Below are positions 8,925 to 17,252 of a stretch of 42,300 nucleotides of DNA, piece by piece (within the stretch, counting starts at the first letter, position 1; every line of letters starts with the position of its first letter). The notes under the pieces were generated by a model. It searched no databases, was not told where the DNA came from, and saw only the letters and a program-made list of their open reading frames with translations. The position numbers and the translations under genes are program-made. Origin of the DNA: Streptococcus mitis (GTDB taxonomy: Bacteria > Bacillota > Bacilli > Lactobacillales > Streptococcaceae); contig NZ_KQ970262.1 of assembly GCF_001579045.1 (NCBI RefSeq), positions 252,149-294,448 of the forward strand, written 5' to 3'.

Positions 8925-9787
8925 TTGCTTAATTTGGCTCCTTTCAAGATTGTTTGCTTAAATGTTGGAATCATGAGACAGACTGCTAAAATCACAGCGC
9001 TGTACAAACGAAGGTAACTTGTATTAAAGCCAAGCGCAATAACTGCCCACACTAAGAATTGATAAGAAATAGAACCTACAACGATGGTAACCAGACGTTC
9101 TGCCAAGCTCAAACTCTTGAAGATGACTTCTCCAATAATCAAACTTGCAAGCCCCACAACGATAACCCCGATTCCTCGAGACACATCGGCATAGCCTTCT
9201 TGCTGGGCAATGAGAGCTCCTGCAAGGGCAATCACACCATTTGATAAGATCAAGCCCATAAGCTCCATGCGTCCAGTATGAATCCCAAAACTTCTAGCCA
9301 TATCAGGATTGTCACCCGTAGCAATATAGGCTTGTCCTAGTTTGGTATCCAAGAAAAAGAGCATGAGAGCAATAACAATACTCACAAAGATGAGACCTGT
9401 CAAGAGTTGATTCAAATCCGAATCAAAAGGCAAAACATCCTGAATTTGCTTGGTTCCAAGCAGGCCTAAATTCGCACGTCCCATAATCAAGAGCATGATA
9501 GAGTGACAGGAAGTCATCACCAAAATCCCTGAGAGCAAGGTGGGGATCTTCCCTTTTGTATAAAGAAGTCCTGCTGCCATACCAGCCAAACAACCTGCTC
9601 CTACAGCAAGCAGTGTCGCTATAAATGGATTTACACCTTTGGTTATCAGAGTAACAGCAACAGCTCCGCCAAGAGGGAAGGAACCTTCTGTCGTCATATC
9701 TGGAAAGTTTAAAATCCTAAATGTCATAAAGATTCCCAGACCTAAAATAGCCCAGACAAATCCTTGAGAAATAATGGAAACAATCAT
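8921..9787 (-). CDS. trpY: ABC transporter permease, tryptophan-type (TrpY)
   Basis: A 288-aa polytopic membrane protein with about eight or nine hydrophobic segments (for example MIVSIISQGFVWAILGLGIF at the N-terminus). It resembles branched-chain amino acid/BMP-type inner-membrane permeases. It is predicted to form the channel that works with TrpX and TrpZ. The gap to trpX is 68 bases and contains a hairpin with a T-tract; the start ATG 9787 has AAAGGA upstream. It overlaps trpZ by four bases, which implies coupled translation. Confidence 0.85.
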   Translation of the reverse strand: MIVSIISQGFVWAILGLGIFMTFRILNFPDMTTEGSFPLGGAVAVTLITKGVNPFIATLLAVGAGCLAGMAAGLLYTKGKIPTLLSGILVMTSCHSIMLLIMGRANLGLLGTKQIQDVLPFDSDLNQLLTGLIFVSIVIALMLFFLDTKLGQAYIATGDNPDMARSFGIHTGRMELMGLILSNGVIALAGALIAQQEGYADVSRGIGVIVVGLASLIIGEVIFKSLSLAERLVTIVVGSISYQFLVWAVIALGFNTSYLRLYSAVILAVCLMIPTFKQTILKGAKLSK

Positions 9788-9820
9788 ATTTTATTTAATC
9801 CTTTCTATATTCATCTTTTT

Positions 9821-9847
9821 AAAAAATGGGAAGAGTCTCCTCCTCCC
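9821..9847 (-). terminator. Intercistronic hairpin between trpX and trpY
   Basis: On the minus strand an 8-bp stem (GGGAGGAG/CTCTTCCC, one G-T pair) is capped by a GAGA tetraloop of GNRA type and followed by ATTTTTT. It probably acts as a partial terminator or mRNA-stability element, giving more binding protein than permease. Confidence 0.65.
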
Positions 9848-9855
9848 TATCTTAT

Positions 9856-10851
9856 TTATTCGATGACTTGTCCTGCTTCTTTTAGAACAGATTCAGGAAT
9901 CGTAATACCTAGCTCTTGTGCCAATTTTTTATTGATAACTGATTTACCAGTTGAAAAGACATTGACTGGGGTATCGGCTGGTTTTGCACCTTTCAAGACT
10001 TGGGCAATCATTTTACCTGTTGCCACACCAAGGTCATGTTGGTCAACTACAACTGATGCCAAACCACCTGCTTCCACCATTGCGGTTGCACTTGGATAGA
10101 TTGGTTTTTTAGCTGATTGATTGCTTGATACAACTGTTGAAAATGCAGATGCAATGGTGTTGTCGATTGGAACCCAGATAGCATCAACCTTGCTAGTCAT
10201 AACGTTAACTGTTGAAGCAATTTCATTTGTTGAAGGAACAGCAAATGTTTCAACTGTCAAACCTGCTTTTTCAGCAAAAGCCTTAAATTCTTCTACCTGT
10301 GTTTTTGAATTGTCTTCGCTACTTGAGTAAAGGGCTCCGATTGTTTTCACATTTGGTGTCAAAGCCTTGATGAGTTCAACTTGTTGTTGAGCGGGATTGT
10401 GGTCAGACACCCCTGTAATGTTGCCACCTGGTTTTTTCAAATCTTTGACCAAGTTAGCACCAATTGGGTCTGTAATAGCAGCCATGATAACCGGTAGGTC
10501 TTTTGTGGCACTAGCCAAACCTTGAGCAGCTGGTGTCGCAATACCAACCACAAGGTCATTCCCATTTGCAACCAATTGTTTACTCATTGTCGCAACCTTA
10601 CTTTGGTCACCTTCTGAGTTCATAAAATCGATTTTAACTTGATCATCTTTATATCCTTCTTCTGCAAGTCCATCTTGGATCCCTTTATAAATCAAATCAA
10701 GAGATGGATGGCTCACAAACTGAAGGACACCAACTTTGGCAACTTTCTTCTCATTCTTAGCTTCTGGTTTATTCATTGAAGAGTAAATCAAGCTTCCTGC
10801 TACTAAGACTGCTAATGCAGCGATAATTCCAATTAAACGTTTATTTTTCAT
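9856..10851 (-). CDS. trpX: ABC transporter substrate-binding protein, tryptophan-type (TrpX)
   Basis: A 331-aa periplasmic-binding-protein-like protein of the ABC_sub_bind (DUF534) family. It has an N-terminal hydrophobic segment (residues about 7-26), then a lysine-rich linker and a two-lobed binding domain starting KVGVLQFVSHPSLD. The segment ends AGSLIYSSMNKPEAK and contains no cysteine, so there is no lipobox; the protein is probably held by an uncleaved signal anchor. A GGAG site precedes ATG 10851. It is the first gene of trpXYZ and is preceded by a ~430-base leader with a T-box and a BOX element. Tryptophan specificity is inferred from the T-box. Confidence 0.85.
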   Translation of the reverse strand: MKNKRLIGIIAALAVLVAGSLIYSSMNKPEAKNEKKVAKVGVLQFVSHPSLDLIYKGIQDGLAEEGYKDDQVKIDFMNSEGDQSKVATMSKQLVANGNDLVVGIATPAAQGLASATKDLPVIMAAITDPIGANLVKDLKKPGGNITGVSDHNPAQQQVELIKALTPNVKTIGALYSSSEDNSKTQVEEFKAFAEKAGLTVETFAVPSTNEIASTVNVMTSKVDAIWVPIDNTIASAFSTVVSSNQSAKKPIYPSATAMVEAGGLASVVVDQHDLGVATGKMIAQVLKGAKPADTPVNVFSTGKSVINKKLAQELGITIPESVLKEAGQVIE

Positions 10852-10893
10852 TCTATTTCTCCTTTTTATTTCCTTTAAAATACTTCACTTATC

Positions 10894-11000
10894 TAATACT
10901 CTTCGAAAATCTCTTCAAACCACGTCAGCATCGCCTTACCGTACTCAAGTACAGCTTGCGGCTAGCTTCCTAGTTTGCTTTTTGATTTTCATTGAGTATA
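10894..11000. repeat. BOX element, A-C type (boxB absent)
   Basis: The boxA end reads ATACTCTTCGAAAATCTC and the boxC end is ...TTGATTTTCATTGAGTAT. The middle is only CCGTACTCAAGTACAGCTTG, so no boxB unit is present. BOX elements are dispersed non-coding repeats of pneumococcus and its relatives. This copy lies in the trpX leader, after the T-box terminator and 43 bases before the trpX ATG, so it is transcribed when the T-box reads through. Confidence 0.9.
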
Positions 11001-11042
11001 AACAAGCGATGCCATCGTTTTCTTTCCATACAAACCTCCGAT

Positions 11043-11280
11043 AAAAAAGTCCTCACACAAAAAACTTGTGTGAGGACGTCGATGCGCGGTACCACCTCAA
11101 TTACAGGGAATTTCCCTATCGCTCTGTCTCGCAATAACGAGATGCACTGTAAGGTGTGCTCACCGAATTTTTATGATTTCAAATTCTAAATAACATTCAG
11201 CCCAATTTTCATCATCATCACTTATCTGTTTTCAGCTACCACAGACTCTCTAAAAAGTTTATATGATTACTTTTCTGAAT
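11043..11280 (-). ncRNA. T-box riboswitch leader of trpXYZ
   Basis: On the minus strand the leader starts about 11280. It has a Stem I beginning GAGAGTCTGTGGTAGCTG, a possible TGG (Trp) specifier at 11204-11202 in AAAATTGGGCTG, and the conserved T-box GAGGTGGTACCGCG at 11098-11085. A perfect 12-bp terminator stem follows (11077-11066 with 11060-11049, loop of 5) with six T. Uncharged tRNA pairing with the specifier and T-box should stabilise an antiterminator and allow transcription of the transporter when charged tryptophanyl-tRNA is scarce. The T-box sequence and terminator are clear; the specifier codon is inferred. Confidence 0.92.
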
Positions 11281-11286
11281 GGTTAA

Positions 11287-11314
11287 ATTATATCATTTTT
11301 CAACTACTTGTCAA
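11287..11314 (-). promoter_or_regulatory. SigA promoter of the trpXYZ T-box leader
   Basis: On the minus strand a consensus TTGACA (11314-11309), a 16-base spacer ending in TGA, and TATAAT (11292-11287). The extended -10 and perfect hexamers suggest strong, constitutive initiation, with control left to the T-box. Confidence 0.85.
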
Positions 11315-11343
11315 GACTCTTTGAGAATTTTTTTGAAATATTC

Positions 11344-11371
11344 AAAAACTTCCCCTATAGAAAAGAGGAAG
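11344..11371 (-). terminator. Terminator of ppc
   Basis: On the minus strand a CTTCC/GGAAG stem (11371-11367 with 11353-11349) is followed by TTTTTG. It lies 12 bases after the ppc stop and upstream of the trp promoter. Confidence 0.6.
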
Positions 11372-11382
11372 CTTGATAGGTA

Positions 11383-14079
11383 TCAACCTGAATTACGCAA
11401 TCCTGTCGCAATTCCGTTGATGGTGATATGAATCAATCGTTCTTGATCACTTGACAATTCTCCACGACGTTGGCGTTTAATCAACTCTAACTGAATATAG
11501 TTGAGAATATTAAAGTAAGGCATACGGTAATCCAGACTAGCTTTTAGATATGGATTGTCAGCTAAGAGTTCGTCATGTCCTTCAATAGCCAAGATAACGT
11601 TCTTAGTAACTTGCCATTCATTTAAAATAGTCTCATAGATGGCCTTAACTTGCTCGTCTTCACAAAGTTTAGCATATTCAAAAGCAATATTCATATTTGA
11701 TTTTGACAAAACCATATCAACATTTGAAAGAAGCGATTGGAAGAAAGGCCAATTTTGGTACATATCTCGTAAGATAGCAATATTCTCTGGATTTTTATCG
11801 ATAAATTCCTTGAAGCTTGAACCAACCCCGTACCATCCAGGGAACATAACACGACTCTGTGACCATGAGAATACCCAAGGGATGGCACGCAAACCACCGA
11901 TTTCAGTAATCGTCTTACGAGCGGCTGGACGAGAACCAATATTAAAACTTGAAATAGCCTTGATTGGACTTGACTCAAAGAAATAGTCATAGAAATGCTC
12001 ATTACCAAAGACCAAATCACGGTAGATATCGTAACTACGGTCCACTACTTGATCCATAATGGCTTCATAACGATTTGAGGTATTGGTATCGCTCTTCTTC
12101 TGAGTAATCATACGGTTAATGGCTGCCGATACTAGCATTTCAAGGTTATAGTAGGCAGCATCTTTGTTACCGTATTTATTGCCAATTACTTCTCCTTGCT
12201 CAGTCAAACGAATACGATCCTTGATAGACTTGAGCGGTTGAGATGTGATGGCTTCATAGGTTGGCCCGCCACCACGACCGACAGTACCACCACGACCATG
12301 GAAGAAGGTAACCTTAACGCCAAATTCATCTCCAATAGCAGTCAATTGTTGTTGAGCCTTGTAGAGGGTCCAACATGATGACAAGTAACCGCCATCTTTA
12401 TTACTGTCAGAGTAGCCAAGCATGATTTCTTGGTAGTTATTTCGTGAGGCAATCCATTTTTTGGCAAGGCTAAGAGAAAGATATTTTCTCATTGTTTCCT
12501 CTGAATGATCCAAGTCTTCAATTGTTTCAAAAAGGGGAACAATCTGAACACGCGCCCTTTCCGTATCCACCAGTCCTACTTCTTTTAATAGAATAGCTAA
12601 TTCTAGCATATCAGAAAGGCTGGTAGCATGCGAAATGATGGTCTGACGGATGACATCATCTCCCAACTTATCTTTCAAAACACGAGCCGTCTTAAAAATA
12701 GCTAGTTCTTTTGCTAATAATTCTGATTTTTCTGCGTGAGTCGCAGAAAGAATTCGGGGATCTTCTTCTAATTCTTTCAAGAGAAGATCACACTTTTCTT
12801 CTTCGCTCAACTCACTATAGCGAGAATGAATTCCTGCTGATTTCAAGAGTTCTGCCACACAGGCTTCATAGACGCTAGAGTCTTGTCGCATATCAATTGA
12901 TGCTAGGTAAAAACCAAATATCTCTACTGCCTGCAATAATTCCACAAAATCACCTGAAATCAAGGACTCGCCCTTATTTTCTAGTAGAGAATCTCGAATG
13001 GCAATCAAATCCTTGTAAAAATCATTGGCGGTTTCATAACGAGTTCCAACTTCTTTATCCTCAATCAGATAGGTTTTTGTTGCTTGGATTTTTGATTGAA
13101 TATCAAACAAGGCACGACGGTAAAGCTCTTTTTCGCGATAAATCGAGTTATCCTTGGATTGACGAGCCATTTCTCTGACTTGCTTACTTACATTGACAAT
13201 GCTAGTTGAAAGAGAAAATTCACGATAAAGTTGGTAAATCTTTTCATCGTAGTAGTTCATGATGACTTCACACTGAGTGAGTGCAGACTGTTTCAAGGTC
13301 TCTGCAGTAACAAAGGGATTCCCATCACGGTCACCACCTATCCACATACCCATGGTGATTGGTTTAGCCTGTTTTAAATTCAGCCCATGGGCTTGCGCTA
13401 AGCGCTTATACTCCGTCGTCAAGTGAGGTACAGCTTTCAAAAAGGAGCTGTTGTAGTATTCCATAGCATTCGTGATTTCGTTAGTCACTTTTAATTTTTT
13501 CTCACGAATCATGTCTGTCTGCATGATAATTTCGATATAACGGCGCAAATCATTGTGCCATTTTTCTTTATTGATCAACCCCAACTTAACATCACGGTAT
13601 TTACGCAAAAGACTATGAATGTGATTTGTTAAATCCAACATACTTTTTCGTTGCACTTGTGTTGGATGGGCTGTCAAAACAGGGACAACATTCAAGTGTT
13701 CTAGGATCTCAACGGCATTTTCTTTTTCTGCTACCAATTTAATCGTTGTAGATAATTTACCTAAGTAGTCCTGATCAATATTATTTTGATGATTGATTTC
13801 ATAAGCTAAATCTACATCCTCTGAAATATTAATCAAAAGAGGTAAGATTGAAAAATAGCGTGAAATATAGACCATTTCATCATTTGATAAGCTAGTCACT
13901 AGACGGTTTAGACCTTGATAATCTTCCTGCGTTGATAATTCTTTCAACTGCATGATTTTTTTAAAGGTCTCTGGGGCAAGCATATTTTTAGTAATATCTT
14001 CCAGCAATTCTGTTAGAATCAATACTTCTTCTTGCACAACACTTTTATTACTATAATTTTCTAATTTTTGAAGAGACAT
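11383..14079 (-). CDS. ppc: Phosphoenolpyruvate carboxylase
   Basis: An 898-aa PEP carboxylase, which makes oxaloacetate from PEP and bicarbonate and so feeds aspartate and related synthesis. Diagnostic motifs are visible: [18 protein letters not shown] (catalytic His, residues about 131-148), [18 protein letters not shown], and the PEP-binding loop [15 protein letters not shown]. The protein ends [11 protein letters not shown], with the invariant C-terminal glycine. AAAGGA precedes ATG 14079. It follows ftsW with a 24-base gap, so the two are probably co-transcribed. Confidence 0.97.
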   Translation of the reverse strand: MSLQKLENYSNKSVVQEEVLILTELLEDITKNMLAPETFKKIMQLKELSTQEDYQGLNRLVTSLSNDEMVYISRYFSILPLLINISEDVDLAYEINHQNNIDQDYLGKLSTTIKLVAEKENAVEILEHLNVVPVLTAHPTQVQRKSMLDLTNHIHSLLRKYRDVKLGLINKEKWHNDLRRYIEIIMQTDMIREKKLKVTNEITNAMEYYNSSFLKAVPHLTTEYKRLAQAHGLNLKQAKPITMGMWIGGDRDGNPFVTAETLKQSALTQCEVIMNYYDEKIYQLYREFSLSTSIVNVSKQVREMARQSKDNSIYREKELYRRALFDIQSKIQATKTYLIEDKEVGTRYETANDFYKDLIAIRDSLLENKGESLISGDFVELLQAVEIFGFYLASIDMRQDSSVYEACVAELLKSAGIHSRYSELSEEEKCDLLLKELEEDPRILSATHAEKSELLAKELAIFKTARVLKDKLGDDVIRQTIISHATSLSDMLELAILLKEVGLVDTERARVQIVPLFETIEDLDHSEETMRKYLSLSLAKKWIASRNNYQEIMLGYSDSNKDGGYLSSCWTLYKAQQQLTAIGDEFGVKVTFFHGRGGTVGRGGGPTYEAITSQPLKSIKDRIRLTEQGEVIGNKYGNKDAAYYNLEMLVSAAINRMITQKKSDTNTSNRYEAIMDQVVDRSYDIYRDLVFGNEHFYDYFFESSPIKAISSFNIGSRPAARKTITEIGGLRAIPWVFSWSQSRVMFPGWYGVGSSFKEFIDKNPENIAILRDMYQNWPFFQSLLSNVDMVLSKSNMNIAFEYAKLCEDEQVKAIYETILNEWQVTKNVILAIEGHDELLADNPYLKASLDYRMPYFNILNYIQLELIKRQRRGELSSDQERLIHITINGIATGLRNSG

Positions 14080-14103
14080 AGACTATCCTTTCTTTATTCT
14101 ACT

Positions 14104-15327
14104 TCACAGAAGGTTCATTGGTTGATTTTCCAATTCTCGGTACAACTTAGCGCGTTTTTCACTGGCATCAATATTTAAGACAAAGGCCACTGCCACTGAC
14201 AAGACTAGAAGACTATTTCCACCCTGGGATAAGAAGGGAAAGGTTACTCCTGTGGATGGAATCAAGCCCGAAATCCCTCCGATATTGACAAATACCTGAA
14301 CCAACATCATCCCTCCGACACCGAGTGCAACCATGGCATTGAAAGGATTTTCCGCTCGGATACCGACCAAGATAATCCGCAAAATCATGAAAAACAAGAG
14401 AGCTAAAATAAGGCTGGCACCAACAAAGCCAAATTCTTCAATCACGATAGAAAAGACAAAGTCTGTATGAGCTTCTGGTAAATAACCTCGTTTTTCAATC
14501 GAGTTTCCAAGACCTAGACCAAACCAACCGCCATTGACCATGGCAAAATAAGAATTAGATAACTGGTGACCTGCATCAGCACGATCGACAAAAGGATTAA
14601 AAAAGGCACTAAAGCGCTTGGCTACATAGCCAAATACTGGAATTTTTGAAAAGGTCTCAACACCGATTAGGCTGATAGTGGTCAAGACAAAGACAGAAGC
14701 GGCAGATACGAGCGCCAGAATGGTTGAAAACCAGCGATAAGCGATTCCACTAACTGTATACATAATCAAGGAAATCAAGACTAAAATAGTCGCATTCCCT
14801 AAATCAGGGAAAATTCCCAAACTTCCAATCAGAACCAGGAGAACGAATCGCCAATCATTAAAAGCACGGGGAAGCCATTGATTTTGAGTCAAAACTTGAA
14901 AATCATAAATAGCTATTTCTTCTTGCTGTTTGGAGAATCGGTGAGCCAAATACCAAATAATAATGATTTTTAAGTACTCAGCTGGCTGAATAGTTACTCC
15001 TGCAACCGAAATCCAACCGTATGCCCCGTTTACGGAAATACCAATAAAACGAGCCAAGAACAATAAAACCATTTCTATCAAGATAACTAAAATGATTAGT
15101 CGCTCATTTCTCAAAAAATCTAGTTTCAATTTATAAATTAAGGCAATCAGTATCAAACTAACAATCCAAAAGATTCCTTGGTTTCGAACCAATTGCAAGG
15201 CGCTCTTGCCTCCTTCAATTAAAATAGCACTGGTGGTCGAATAGACCACAATCAAGCCCAAAATAGATAAAAGCAAGTAAGGAATCAAGATGGAATAATT
15301 TAATAAGTGCCTCTTACTAATCTTCAT
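14104..15327 (-). CDS. ftsW: Septal peptidoglycan polymerase FtsW (SEDS family)
   Basis: A 407-aa SEDS protein with about ten membrane segments, starting MKISKRHLLNYSILIPYLLL. The conserved SEDS features include AGYHxxN-like DAGHQLSNSYFAMVNGGWFG and the C-terminal PSTGVTFPFLSQGGNSLL. FtsW polymerises lipid II at the septum together with its class B PBP partner. It is chosen over RodA because it is the gene next to ppc in pneumococcus; sequence alone does not exclude RodA strictly. It has its own extended -10 promoter about 70 bases upstream. Confidence 0.9.
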   Translation of the reverse strand: MKISKRHLLNYSILIPYLLLSILGLIVVYSTTSAILIEGGKSALQLVRNQGIFWIVSLILIALIYKLKLDFLRNERLIILVILIEMVLLFLARFIGISVNGAYGWISVAGVTIQPAEYLKIIIIWYLAHRFSKQQEEIAIYDFQVLTQNQWLPRAFNDWRFVLLVLIGSLGIFPDLGNATILVLISLIMYTVSGIAYRWFSTILALVSAASVFVLTTISLIGVETFSKIPVFGYVAKRFSAFFNPFVDRADAGHQLSNSYFAMVNGGWFGLGLGNSIEKRGYLPEAHTDFVFSIVIEEFGFVGASLILALLFFMILRIILVGIRAENPFNAMVALGVGGMMLVQVFVNIGGISGLIPSTGVTFPFLSQGGNSLLVLSVAVAFVLNIDASEKRAKLYRELENQPMNLL

Positions 15328-15398
15328 AGTATCACCACTCTACTAGGATACAGACAAATCTGTTCCAAATTCCGTTTTATTTTCTAGTTTTGATTGCT

Positions 15399-15407
15399 AT
15401 TATACCA
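15399..15407 (-). promoter_or_regulatory. Extended -10 promoter of ftsW-ppc
   Basis: TGGTATAAT on the minus strand, about 72 bases before the ftsW ATG and without a good -35. The 205-base gap 15328-15532 otherwise holds only the prsA terminator. Confidence 0.6.
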
Positions 15408-15488
15408 TTTTTTCAGAAAGAAAAAAACTCTTACCTTACAATCCTTCGAATTTTACTGTTTTTACAGAATCATTTCCAGACTCAAGTT

Positions 15489-15521
15489 CAAAAAATACAA
15501 ACCTCAAAAGAGATTTGTATT
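15489..15521 (-). terminator. Terminator of prsA
   Basis: On the minus strand a 12-bp stem (AATACAAATCTC/GAGGTTTGTATT, one G-T pair) with a TTTT loop is followed by TTTTT. It lies 11 bases after the prsA stop. Confidence 0.85.
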
Positions 15522-15532
15522 GATTTGGACTA

Positions 15533-16471
15533 TTAGTTTGATGTACTACTGCTTGAGCTTGAATCTCCACCACCGATATATTGGGTAAAGATATTTTGGA
15601 AGGCTTGGTCCTTAACCTTGATATTGGCTGCTTGCAATTCTTTTCCGATAATGCTTTGAACAAATGTTGAATCATTTTGTTTTTGAGTCAAGATAACAGT
15701 TTTTAATTTTTCTTTGTAGTCATCAATATTAGATGATTTTTCTGTTTTCTTAATGAGTTTTACAATGTAATATTGGCTACTGTAAGCTTGTGTTCCAGTT
15801 GCTGTAATCACATCAGAAACACCATTTACATCTAAAGCGAAAGCGGCTTTCTTGACTTGCTCAGGTACTTCCGTTGAAGCAGAATCAAAGGTGATTTCTC
15901 CACCATTTGCTTTAGTTTTCTCATCAGTTGAGTTATCTTTGGCTAATTGAGCAAAATCAGCACCTTCTGCCTTGGCTTTTTCGAGAACTTCTTTGGCCTT
16001 ATCTTCATTATCAAGACGGATGATTTGAGCCGTTACATCTGGAGTGTATTCGTCAAAGGCCTTCTTGTAAGCATCATCTGTCAATTCAGCTTCTGCTGCC
16101 TTCTTAACTGCCAACTCAACCAATTTACTTGTACGAATTTGAGCTTTACGTGTTTCAAGGGTCATTCCTGCTTGTGACAAGACACGTTGGTAGTTCTCAC
16201 CATATTGTTTTTCTTCTTCGGCGATAGTATCATCGACCTCTTTATCATCAAGCTCTGAGCCATATTGTTTTTCAAAAACTTTTTGGATGGTCATATTTAA
16301 CAAGACTTGTTGGGCTGAAGGGTTGCTTTTCACTTGCTCATAAAATTGATGTTCTGTGATGACATCCCCTTTCATGCTGATAAGATCTGCTCCTTCTGAA
16401 CCTTTCGAACAAGCTGCTAAAGTTGCTACTGATAATAGTGTAATGGCACCTGCCAATAGTTTTTTCTTCAT
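15533..16471 (-). CDS. prsA: Foldase lipoprotein PrsA (PpmA), parvulin-type PPIase
   Basis: A 312-aa surface lipoprotein. The signal peptide MKKKLLAGAITLLSVATLAAC ends in a lipobox LAAC with Cys21. A SurA-like N-terminal domain follows, then a central parvulin domain (about 145-240, containing TAQIIRLDNEDKAKEVLEKA and a GGEITFDSAST segment), and a serine-rich tail. It assists folding of secreted proteins outside the membrane. Pneumococcal PpmA is the corresponding protein. AAAGGAG precedes ATG 16471. It lies 66 bases after the O-methyltransferase stop and ends in a strong terminator. Confidence 0.93.
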   Translation of the reverse strand: MKKKLLAGAITLLSVATLAACSKGSEGADLISMKGDVITEHQFYEQVKSNPSAQQVLLNMTIQKVFEKQYGSELDDKEVDDTIAEEEKQYGENYQRVLSQAGMTLETRKAQIRTSKLVELAVKKAAEAELTDDAYKKAFDEYTPDVTAQIIRLDNEDKAKEVLEKAKAEGADFAQLAKDNSTDEKTKANGGEITFDSASTEVPEQVKKAAFALDVNGVSDVITATGTQAYSSQYYIVKLIKKTEKSSNIDDYKEKLKTVILTQKQNDSTFVQSIIGKELQAANIKVKDQAFQNIFTQYIGGGDSSSSSSTSN

Positions 16472-16537
16472 GTCTACTCCTTTGAGATAAGTGTTACTCT
16501 ATCTATTTTACTATATTTTCTTAAATTTTTCTGAAAA

Positions 16538-17251
16538 TCATTCGCTGTCAGGCAATTGAACATCTGCTACATTTTTACGAAGCATGAGAATGCCGTCTCC
16601 CAGAGGTACTAATGTTGCGGTGAGTCCTGGATTGTCTAAGGTTGCATCAAATAGTCTTTGAAGGCCTCGATAAATGGTTCGCTGGCCACGACGAACTTCC
16701 ATAATGTCCTTGGCAACATCACCACCTTGAAAAATATCATCCAAGACAACCACACCTCCAACTTCCAAATGTTTGAGGATTTCTGGCAGAAAAACGATGT
16801 ATTTAGACTTGGCAGAGTCCATAAAGACGAAATCATAAGACTCTGTCAGTGTAGATAAGACATCCACCGCATCTCCCTCTAGGAGAGTGATTTGCTTACG
16901 ACTATCAAACTGGGCAAAATTTTCCTTGGCAAAACCAATCATTTCTGGATTGCGATCAATGGTTGTAATCTTTGCATTTGGCGCATGTTCTGCCATCAAG
17001 AGGGCAGAAAAACCGATAGCCGTCCCAATTTCCAGTATGTTTTTAGGTTGCATGGTTTCCATGAGAAAACGGAAATAAGCAACCGTTTCATGGGGAATAA
17101 TGGGAATATTTTCCTTGCGGGCAAAGTCTTCTAATTCTTTCAAAGATCCTGTGACTTGCTTTTGGCGCTGACGCATCAAGTCTACAATTTCTTCCTTGAC
17201 GACAGGGCGACGCATATTATGGTTGGCATTTTTACTATACGATTCAACCAT
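16538..17251 (-). CDS. O-methyltransferase, class I SAM-dependent (family 3)
   Basis: A 237-aa protein with the SAM motif NILEIGTAIGFSALLMA (residues about 60-76), an acidic post-motif TIDRNPEM, and FVFMDSAKSKY, as in caffeoyl-CoA/catechol-type O-methyltransferases and the tRNA enzyme TrmR. A tRNA 5-methoxyuridine role is therefore possible but cannot be shown here. An upstream in-frame start at 17293 lies inside pepF; I use ATG 17251, one base after the pepF stop. Co-transcription with pepF and coiA is likely. Confidence 0.85.
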   Translation of the reverse strand: MVESYSKNANHNMRRPVVKEEIVDLMRQRQKQVTGSLKELEDFARKENIPIIPHETVAYFRFLMETMQPKNILEIGTAIGFSALLMAEHAPNAKITTIDRNPEMIGFAKENFAQFDSRKQITLLEGDAVDVLSTLTESYDFVFMDSAKSKYIVFLPEILKHLEVGGVVVLDDIFQGGDVAKDIMEVRRGQRTIYRGLQRLFDATLDNPGLTATLVPLGDGILMLRKNVADVQLPDSE

Positions 17252-17252
17252 C

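Noticed and set aside
10894-11000. Possible CRISPR-like or small RNA repeat
   Set aside because: It matches boxA and boxC ends of a BOX element; no regular repeat-spacer pattern exists here or elsewhere in the window.
15328-15532. Possible extra small gene between prsA and ftsW
   Set aside because: The gap holds the prsA terminator and ftsW promoter only; frames there lack ribosome binding sites.
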